This document shows positions 7,664-13,416 of a stretch of 13,416 bases of DNA, piece by piece (positions within the stretch are counted from its first letter, which is position 1; every line of letters begins with the position of its first letter). The stretch spans positions 1 to 13,416 of the forward strand of contig CATPAM010000104.1 in NCBI GenBank assembly GCA_955651735.1, in the 5' to 3' direction. The notes beneath the pieces are model-generated. The model did not search any database. It had not been told where the DNA came from and was given only the letters and a program-made list of their open reading frames with translations. Both the position numbers and the translations under genes were made by a program. This DNA comes from Candidatus Acidiferrales bacterium (GTDB taxonomy: Bacteria; Acidobacteriota; Terriglobia; Acidiferrales; UBA7541).

Positions 7664-7728
7664 TTACTGTGCGCTTCCAGAATAACCCAATCCCTCGCTC
7701 TTCCTATTTTTCGAAGCGTCCGAACTTT

Positions 7729-8604
7729 TCAAACGTGCCAAACCGCCGTTGCGGCGCCCCAAAAAAGCAGGAACAACAAGCTAATATAACCGTTCACGGC
7801 AAAAAACGCAGCGTCCAGCTTGCTCAAATCGTCCGCCCTCACCAGCGAATGCTCATAAGTGAGCAGTACTGCAACCACCGCAATACCCAGCCAAGCCGGC
7901 CAGGGCAGAGCAAAGCTTGCGGCCAGCCACGCGAGCAGCGCCACCACCCCAACGTGCATGGCCCGCGCAATCAGCAATGCCTGCGCAATCCCGAATCGCT
8001 TGGGAACTGAAAACAATCCCGCTCGGAGGTCGTAATCAACGTCTTGACATGCATAAAGCACGTCGAAGCCGCCCACCCACAACGTGACCGCCGCGCAAAG
8101 AATCAGTATGCGCAAATCGAGTCCCCCGGTGACGGCAATCCACGCCGCTGCGGGAGAAATTCCCAGCGCAAACCCAAGGAACAGATGCGACCAGTTCGTG
8201 AAACGCTTTGTGAAGGAGTAGAAGAAAAGAATCGCCAGCGCAACTGGAGCCAATTCCAATGCCAGCCGATTCAGTTGCCAAGCCGCCAAAAAAAACAATC
8301 CTACCGCGACAATCGTGAACACCCATGCGAATGACACTGAGAGGTCGCCTGTCGCCAGCGCGCGCTTGCTCGTGCGCGGGTTTTCTCGATCGTAGCGAAG
8401 GTCAACAATACGGTTAATGGTCATCGCCGCGGAGCGTGCCGCCACCATGGCCACCACGATCCACGCAATCTGCCGCAACGAGGGCCATCCGTTTTGTGAA
8501 GCGCGCGCAGCCAGCAGGGCCCCGGTTAGCGCAAACGGCAGCGCAAAGACGGAGTGCTCGAACTTGATCATCTCGAGCACGATTTGAATGCGGTTTCTTT
8601 TCAT
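7729..8604 (-). CDS. mqnP: UbiA-family polyprenyltransferase of menaquinone synthesis (MqnP-type)
   Basis: A 291-residue integral membrane protein with about eight to nine hydrophobic segments. UbiA-family enzymes transfer a polyprenyl chain from its diphosphate to an aromatic acceptor. In futalosine-pathway bacteria this homologue prenylates the 1,4-dihydroxy-6-naphthoate-derived ring. Both Asp-rich Mg-diphosphate motifs are intact: NRIVDLRYD at residues 64-72 (Asn64, Asp68, Asp72) and DVLYACQDVDYD at 181-192. LFSVPKRFGI follows, as is usual in the family. The assignment to menaquinone rather than ubiquinone rests on its place between ubiX and mqnE. The stop is 65 bases before mqnE, and the start lies 43 bases after the ubiX stop. 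No Shine-Dalgarno is evident, so the start is by length and family fit. Ubiquinone-type ubiA is the alternative name. Confidence 0.9.
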   Translation of the reverse strand: MKRNRIQIVLEMIKFEHSVFALPFALTGALLAARASQNGWPSLRQIAWIVVAMVAARSAAMTINRIVDLRYDRENPRTSKRALATGDLSVSFAWVFTIVAVGLFFLAAWQLNRLALELAPVALAILFFYSFTKRFTNWSHLFLGFALGISPAAAWIAVTGGLDLRILILCAAVTLWVGGFDVLYACQDVDYDLRAGLFSVPKRFGIAQALLIARAMHVGVVALLAWLAASFALPWPAWLGIAVVAVLLTYEHSLVRADDLSKLDAAFFAVNGYISLLFLLFWGAATAVWHV

Positions 8605-8647
8605 CAGCGTATAAAGAAATCAACCGGAACGCCGGCGGCAGTACTCT

Positions 8648-9283
8648 TCACGCCTTCGCTTCCTTCGATGAAGAACGACCCGTCCAGCGATACATTTTTT
8701 CCTGCGGCAATCCGATCTGCGCCAGCACGCGGCAAGTGTACTGCGTCACCGCATCGTCTATCGTTTTCGGCTGATCATAAAACGCCGGAATCACCGGCAT
8801 GATGACTGCGCCAGCCTGTTGCGCGCGTAGCATATTTTCCAGATGCACGCGATTGAACGGCGTATCGCGAATGCACAGCACCAACTTGCGCCCCTCTTTA
8901 AGCATGACGTCGGCGGCGCGCGCGATCAGGTCATCGCTCGTCCCATTGGCGATGGCCGCGAGCGTGCCCATCGAGCACGGAATCACCAGCATGGAATCGA
9001 CTTCGTAGCTGCCGGACGCGATGGAAGCCCCGACGTCCTTATTCGGCAAAACCTCGATCTTGTTCGTCGCACGGCCAAGAATTCGGCTCGGCAACTGCCT
9101 CAAATCGCCGGAAGTAAGCCCCAGTTCCTCGGCAAAAAGCCGCTGCCCGGTCTCGGTCACCACCAGGTGCACACGCGCGACGCGAGCATCATCGTCCAAG
9201 AGCGCCAGCGCCTTCTGCGCCAAAAGCGCGCCACTCGCTCCGGTCACACCTACGGTGATGATTTGTCCTTGTGTTTGCCGCAT
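8648..9283 (-). CDS. ubiX: Flavin prenyltransferase UbiX
   Basis: A 211-residue enzyme that attaches a dimethylallyl unit to FMN, making prenylated FMN for UbiD-type decarboxylases, including the one in the futalosine menaquinone route. Visible features are the FMN site VGVTGASGALL (residues 11-21), PCSMGTLAAIANG (102-114), then Arg122, Lys129, Arg139, Tyr169 and Arg185. As far as I recall, these last positions match the active-site numbering of Pseudomonas UbiX. One point differs: the usual Arg-Glu-Thr-Pro is Arg-Asp-Thr-Pro here (Asp140). It is the first gene of the minus-strand run ubiX - mqnP - mqnE, which supports a role in menaquinone synthesis. It is divergent from larB over 193 bases. 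The start at 9283 lacks a Shine-Dalgarno (CCAGAATAAT precedes it), but it places the FMN loop at the usual distance from the N-terminus. Confidence 0.94.
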   Translation of the reverse strand: MRQTQGQIITVGVTGASGALLAQKALALLDDDARVARVHLVVTETGQRLFAEELGLTSGDLRQLPSRILGRATNKIEVLPNKDVGASIASGSYEVDSMLVIPCSMGTLAAIANGTSDDLIARAADVMLKEGRKLVLCIRDTPFNRVHLENMLRAQQAGAVIMPVIPAFYDQPKTIDDAVTQYTCRVLAQIGLPQEKMYRWTGRSSSKEAKA

Positions 9284-9354
9284 ATTATTCTGGATTCATT
9301 CAGTCTCGCAGCCGTCCCCGGCCAAGTCAAGAACGCGCGACCAATTCCGGAGAA

Positions 9355-9427
9355 ATTCTGCGAGGGCCACGAACCGCAACGTGCTCGTTGCAGAATGGCT
9401 CGTTTACGCGGACAATCAACGTTTACG
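9355..9427. promoter_or_regulatory. Dyads and an 8-base direct repeat in the ubiX-larB intergenic region
   Basis: Within the 193 bases between the two divergent genes there are three elements. ATTCTGC (9355-9361) is complementary to GCAGAAT (9390-9396). A 6-bp stem GCAACG/CGTTGC with a 4-base loop lies at 9376-9391. CGTTTACG occurs twice, at 9401-9408 and 9420-9427, with starts 19 bases apart. The two stems overlap at 9390-9391 and so exclude each other in part. They could be operator half-sites or leader structure; no regulator is identifiable and chance remains possible. Confidence 0.35.
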
Positions 9428-9476
9428 AAAACTTATCAGGGAACGCCAGCCCTAGAACCGCGGCGCCCACGGATTC

Positions 9477-10244
<768 letters not shown>

Positions 10245-10292
10245 TAATTTCCCAGCGGGCCACAGAGAACTTAGGCTCGCAGAGTTACCTGA

Positions 10293-11297
10293 TTAGGGCT
10301 TTAGAAGGACCTTCATTACTCCTTTTTTCTGCGCGAACCGAATCGCCCTAGATGCTTCAGCCAACGGAAAGGTACGAGTAATGAGCGGCGTTGGGTCAAC
10401 TTTGCCTGAGCGGAGAAGGGCGATGGCTTTGGCGAAGGGACCGCAGCGCGAGCCGATCACGGTTATTTCTTTAACGACCATGGGCCACGTTTCGACGGGC
10501 GCCGGCCCGTGGAAGGTGGATTTCAAAACGAGCGTGCCGCGAGGCTCGGTCAGGTGCTGCGCCACAGCTAGGCCGCTTGGCGATCCTGTCGCTTCCACGG
10601 CCAGTCCGTAATTCTTGATAATGCGCTTCGTATCGCTGGTATTCCCCTGGACGTGTCTTGTTTTCACCCCGACGAGGCGTCCGAGAGCAAGTTTCTTCTC
10701 GTGTTTGCCATACACCACCACATCCCGCAGCTTTGTACGCAGAACGCGTGCAATCAGTTGAGCGAGTTTTCCGTCTCCGAGGACGGCCGCATCCGAGAAT
10801 TTCTTGATATTGACCTGGTCGAGAATTTCGCAAGCGGCTGCCAGCGGTTCAACGAATACGGCTTGTTCATCGCTGATCGCATCGGGAACCGCATGCAGAT
10901 TCTCTAACGGTAAGGCGAGATATTCCGCCAAGGCGCCATCGTGCGCGACGATGCCCAGCACGGTTCGTCGAGCACAATGCGTTTTAAGCCCGCGCCGGCA
11001 AAAGACGCACGCAGGTTTATAGCCGTAAGCCGAACACGTTACGTTGATTTCGCCCACGACGCGGCGGCCGAGCCAACGAGTCCGCGCGCGCGCTGAAACC
11101 CCGCGAACCTCCACCACTTCGCCCACAAATTCGTGCCCCGGCGTGCCGCGAAAATCATGATAGCCGCACAAAATCTCAATGTCGGTGTTGCAGATTCCGG
11201 CAAGCCGCACACGAAGAAGTGCCCACCGAGGCCGCAACTTCGGCATCGGCTTTTCTTTTGCTACGAGCTTCGGTTTGTGTACAACGAAGGCGAGCAC
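10293..11297 (-). CDS. Zinc-dependent medium-chain (MDR) alcohol/threonine dehydrogenase-like protein
   Basis: About 334 residues (339 if started at TTG 11312; the numbering below uses the longer form). It is an MDR oxidoreductase with catalytic zinc ligands Cys41 (AGICNTDIE), His60-Glu61 (TPGHEFVGEV) and Glu155 (VFVEPLAAA). A structural zinc lobe has cysteines 93, 102, 105 and 113. The nucleotide-binding turn AVLGDGKLAQL (176-186) has Ala where a third Gly is usual. The cofactor is NAD(P); the substrate is unknown. The TTG at 11312 overlaps the selA stop as TTGA but has no ribosome site. The GTG at 11297 has AAGGA 4 bases before it and gives an N-terminus (VLAFVVHKP) that fits the family, so it is chosen. 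It is transcribed directly behind selA and is probably co-transcribed with it. A link to selenium metabolism is unproven. Confidence 0.85.
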   Translation of the reverse strand: MLAFVVHKPKLVAKEKPMPKLRPRWALLRVRLAGICNTDIEILCGYHDFRGTPGHEFVGEVVEVRGVSARARTRWLGRRVVGEINVTCSAYGYKPACVFCRRGLKTHCARRTVLGIVAHDGALAEYLALPLENLHAVPDAISDEQAVFVEPLAAACEILDQVNIKKFSDAAVLGDGKLAQLIARVLRTKLRDVVVYGKHEKKLALGRLVGVKTRHVQGNTSDTKRIIKNYGLAVEATGSPSGLAVAQHLTEPRGTLVLKSTFHGPAPVETWPMVVKEITVIGSRCGPFAKAIALLRSGKVDPTPLITRTFPLAEASRAIRFAQKKGVMKVLLKP

Positions 11298-11308
11298 GGG
11301 GTCCTTAC

Positions 11309-12739
11309 TCAATGCAGTGCAGCGGAGAGCGTCTTGAGCAGCAGCGGCTCCTGTTCCGGAAAGACCGTGCGAAGATCGAGGATGAGCCTGTCTTCTTCCA
11401 CGCGGGCAATGACCGAGATGCCCGCCGGCGCCCGCCGCAAACGCTGCTCGAGCTGCGAAGCGGAGTATCGCGCGCTCGCGATGCGTATCAGTCTCGTCGG
11501 AAGCGACTGCGTGGGCGTCGAACCGCCTCCCGCCAACGAGCTACCGTCCGTAATTTCCAGTTCCACCTCACCCAACGGCAACTCCGGGGTCAGCTCGCGC
11601 AGAAAATTCTCCGCGCGCCGCTTGATCTCCTGCACGCTCATGCGAATCATCCGCATAGCGGGAATTTCCTCCACCGCCCCACGCAGATACGCCCCCAGCG
11701 TCGCCGCCAGTGCCGCGGTCGTCAGTTTATCCACGCGAAGAGCACGGAAAAGCGGGTGTCTCCGCACGCGGCCAATCAGTTCCGTCTTCCCTGCGATGAT
11801 CCCGGCTTGCGGACCTCCGAGCAGCTTGTCCCCGCTAAACATCACGATAGAAACGCCCGCATCCACGCTCTGACGGACCGTCGGTTCCGTAATCCCCGCA
11901 CTCAAAAGATCGACGAGACAACCTGAGCCCAGGTCCTCGACCAACGGCAACCCTGCACGCTGCCCGAGCGCGACGAGTTCTTCCATCGAAGGTTTCTCGG
12001 CAAAGCCGGTAATCGTGAAGTTCGAAGGATGTACGCGCAGCAGCAGCCGCGTGTTCTCATTGATCGCGTTTTCGTAGTCCACGATACGCGTGCGATTCGT
12101 AGTCCCCACTTCTCGAAGCACCGCTCCGCTTTGCGCCATGATCTCCGGGATGCGGAAGCCGTCGCCGATTTCAATCAGTTCGCCCCGCGAGACTATTACC
12201 TCGCCACCCTTCGCCAACGCCGCAAGCACCAACAGCACCGCAGCCGCGCAGTTGTTGACCACGATGGCGGCCTCAGCGCCGGTCAAGCGCTCAAGCAACT
12301 GCGCCACGTGCACGTCGCGTTTACCTCGTGCGCCCGCTTCCAGGTCATATTCAAGGTTGCTGTAGCTCGCCGCGCTACGACGAATCTCTTCAGCGGCCGC
12401 GCTGCTTAATGGCGCACGCCCCAGATTCGTGTGCAAAATCACTCCGGTTGCGTTGATCACCGCCTCCAACGAAGAAGTCAGTACTCGCTCCACCATGGAA
12501 GCAATGCGCTCTTCCAGTGCCGTCGAATCCAGCGCCATCACCGCGGCGGTTCCTTCTCCGGTTATCCGCCCTCGTAGGTCGGCCAAAACCGTGCGCGCAA
12601 TCTCCACCAGAAGCGCCCGGTCCACCCGCTGCGCGAGCGCGGCAAGCCGCGGCTGCGTCAACAGCTCGTCCACAGACGGAATCTGCCGGAGCAAATCCGC
12701 TTGGTCGGCCGTAAGCGCCCTTCTGGCCCGCGAATCCAT
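11309..12739 (-). CDS. selA: L-seryl-tRNA(Sec) selenium transferase
   Basis: A 476-residue PLP enzyme that converts seryl-tRNA(Sec) to selenocysteinyl-tRNA(Sec) using selenophosphate, forming a large homo-oligomer in the cytoplasm. The N-terminal tRNA-binding region begins with IPSVDELLTQP (20-30). The core follows: VINATGVILHTNLGRAPLS (94-112), SNLEYDLEAGARGKRDVHV, EVGTTNRT (210-217), VEDLGSGCLVDL (267-278), and the PLP lysine Lys305 in FSGDKLLGGPQAG. Length and motifs are intact, so the organism should make selenoproteins; selB, selD and the tRNA(Sec) gene must lie outside this window. No Shine-Dalgarno precedes the ATG at 12739. It is followed immediately by the MDR dehydrogenase rather than by selB, the more usual partner, and is divergent from the coiled-coil gene at 12887. 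Confidence 0.96.
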   Translation of the reverse strand: MDSRARRALTADQADLLRQIPSVDELLTQPRLAALAQRVDRALLVEIARTVLADLRGRITGEGTAAVMALDSTALEERIASMVERVLTSSLEAVINATGVILHTNLGRAPLSSAAAEEIRRSAASYSNLEYDLEAGARGKRDVHVAQLLERLTGAEAAIVVNNCAAAVLLVLAALAKGGEVIVSRGELIEIGDGFRIPEIMAQSGAVLREVGTTNRTRIVDYENAINENTRLLLRVHPSNFTITGFAEKPSMEELVALGQRAGLPLVEDLGSGCLVDLLSAGITEPTVRQSVDAGVSIVMFSGDKLLGGPQAGIIAGKTELIGRVRRHPLFRALRVDKLTTAALAATLGAYLRGAVEEIPAMRMIRMSVQEIKRRAENFLRELTPELPLGEVELEITDGSSLAGGGSTPTQSLPTRLIRIASARYSASQLEQRLRRAPAGISVIARVEEDRLILDLRTVFPEQEPLLLKTLSAALH

Positions 12740-12752
12740 GCGGTCATTTCAA

Positions 12753-12780
12753 CATATAGCCGCCCGGCCCGCAACGTCAC
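12753..12780 (-). promoter_or_regulatory. Weak putative promoter of selA
   Basis: On the minus strand GTGACG (12780-12775, 4 of 6), a 16-base spacer, and TATATG (12758-12753, 4 of 6). A start about seven bases downstream would leave a leader of less than 10 bases before the selA ATG at 12739. That fits with the absence of a Shine-Dalgarno there. It was read by eye and is weak. Confidence 0.25.
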
Positions 12781-12832
12781 CCGCGAAGCCCCGCACACCG
12801 TACCGAATCAGTCTCTTTCTGCACCCATGCTG

Positions 12833-12861
12833 TTGACGCGCTTGCCGTCTCCTCCTAGCAT
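12833..12861 (+). promoter_or_regulatory. Putative sigma70-type promoter of the coiled-coil protein gene
   Basis: TTGACG at 12833-12838 (5 of 6), exactly 17 bases of spacer, and TAGCAT at 12856-12861 (4 of 6). The -10 element overlaps the first in-frame ATG (12860). Transcription would then begin near 12868, which excludes that ATG and points to the ATG at 12887 as the real start, with a leader of about 19 bases. Confidence 0.45.
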
Positions 12862-12886
12862 GGAAGCACCGGGGGCATCCGCAGCC

Positions 12887-13416
12887 ATGGCGACGATCGA
12901 CGAAGAAATGTCCCAGCTCGAAAAGGACATTCGCCAACTCAAAATCGAGTATGACCAGTTCTTTGGCGGCGGCAGGAAGCGCCCGCCCACCGAAATCGAA
13001 TGGCGAATCGATTTACTTATCAAACGCTATGCCGAGCGCGGCGCCGAGCTCAAATTTGGCCAGCGCTTTCGATACAACAACCTCAGCCAGACTTACGCGA
13101 AGTACAAAGACATTTTCCGCAAGAAGCTCCAGCAAAAGGAGGAAGGAAAAGTACAGCGACACTTCGGCGCCGCAGCCAAGGCCATCGAAGCCGAGCGCGC
13201 CAAAGCCGCCGCTGCGGCAAAGTCGGCGGGGCCCCAGCCAACATCGTTCCGCGTGGTTTGCTCCGAGCCCGAGCAGGAAACAGACAAGGTCGACCAGTTG
13301 TACCAGGCCTTTCAGCAGGCCATGCAGCAGACCGGCGGCAGCGGCGCACTAGCGATGCAAATGGTGAACGGCGTCGAGGAGGTAATCTACACCGCACCGT
13401 CGACCGTCGCCGCCAG
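12887..13416 (+). CDS. Conserved cytoplasmic coiled-coil protein, MXAN_5187 C-terminal-like (5' part)
   Basis: The frame is open to the right edge, giving 176 residues without a stop. The start of the protein, ATIDEEMSQLEKDIRQLKIE then YDQFFGGGRKRPPTEIEWR, leads into a charged helical region. It continues with RFRYNNLSQTYAKYKDIFRK and an Ala/Lys/Glu-rich helix, then a more polar part (SFRVVCSEPEQETDKVDQLY). This matches my recollection of the family named after the C-terminal domain of Myxococcus MXAN_5187, which has no established function. There is no signal peptide or membrane segment in the visible part. An in-frame ATG at 12860 would add nine residues but overlaps the putative -10 element, and neither start has a Shine-Dalgarno. 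The gene is divergent from selA. Confidence 0.75.
   Translation, partial: MATIDEEMSQLEKDIRQLKIEYDQFFGGGRKRPPTEIEWRIDLLIKRYAERGAELKFGQRFRYNNLSQTYAKYKDIFRKKLQQKEEGKVQRHFGAAAKAIEAERAKAAAAAKSAGPQPTSFRVVCSEPEQETDKVDQLYQAFQQAMQQTGGSGALAMQMVNGVEEVIYTAPSTVAA

Noticed and set aside
6686..7789. A 367-codon open frame on the + strand, antisense to mqnE
   Set aside because: mqnE on the other strand has all family motifs. This frame has no recognisable motif, is rich in Arg/His/Gln as expected for an antisense shadow in GC-rich DNA, and runs on into mqnP.
11309..11312. selA TGA as a possible selenocysteine codon giving a SelA-dehydrogenase fusion
   Set aside because: The downstream dehydrogenase is in a different frame (TTGA arrangement), and SelA is already full length at this stop.
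11133..11926. Two + strand frames of 246 and 235 codons antisense to selA and the dehydrogenase
   Set aside because: Both run opposite highly conserved SelA sequence and show no domain or export signal.

Overview
The window looks like chromosomal DNA of a soil-type Acidobacteriota (Terriglobia-like) bacterium. By eye it is GC-rich (around 60%). It begins with the tail of an FtsX/MacB-type permease of the kind that is abundant and orphaned (ADOP family) in acidobacteria. It also carries BBP2-type porins and a small secreted protein resembling acidobacterial DUF5818, and it uses the futalosine route to menaquinone. No insertion sequence, phage, CRISPR array, rRNA or tRNA gene is visible. The longest gap between genes is about 220 bases.

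Layout. (1) 2-721: 3' end of the permease, + strand. (2) 788-6284: five consecutive genes for exported or envelope proteins in alternating orientation: a DUF4440/NTF2-fold secreted protein (-), a Tat-exported metallo-beta-lactamase-fold hydrolase (+), a BBP2 porin (-), a small secreted beta-rich protein (+) and a second, larger BBP2 porin with an N-terminal coiled coil (-). All five have clear Shine-Dalgarno sequences. (3) 6506-9283: a minus-strand operon ubiX - ubiA-type prenyltransferase (mqnP) - mqnE, which supplies enzymes for menaquinone biosynthesis via futalosine: prenylated FMN for the UbiD-type decarboxylase, ring prenylation, and aminodeoxyfutalosine synthesis. (4) 9477-10244: larB (+), the first enzyme of nickel-pincer cofactor synthesis, divergent from ubiX and without larA, larC or larE nearby. 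(5) 10293-12739: a minus-strand pair, selA (selenocysteinyl-tRNA synthesis) followed by a translationally adjacent zinc-dependent MDR dehydrogenase. (6) 12887 to the end: 5' part of a conserved cytoplasmic coiled-coil protein (MXAN_5187-C-terminal-like), + strand, divergent from selA.

How the genes work together. The right half is a cofactor and redox neighbourhood (menaquinone, prenyl-FMN, nickel pincer, selenocysteine), but only the ubiX-mqnP-mqnE run forms one evident pathway. The left half is a cluster of secreted and outer-membrane proteins whose substrates cannot be read from sequence. The most unusual non-coding signal is the leader of the second porin. It has a putative promoter, a 9-bp GC-rich hairpin, and an exact 11-nt complement of the porin Shine-Dalgarno placed inside the promoter spacer, so that only read-through RNA would contain it. 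I did not find a complete new multi-gene system. The findings list testable oddities.
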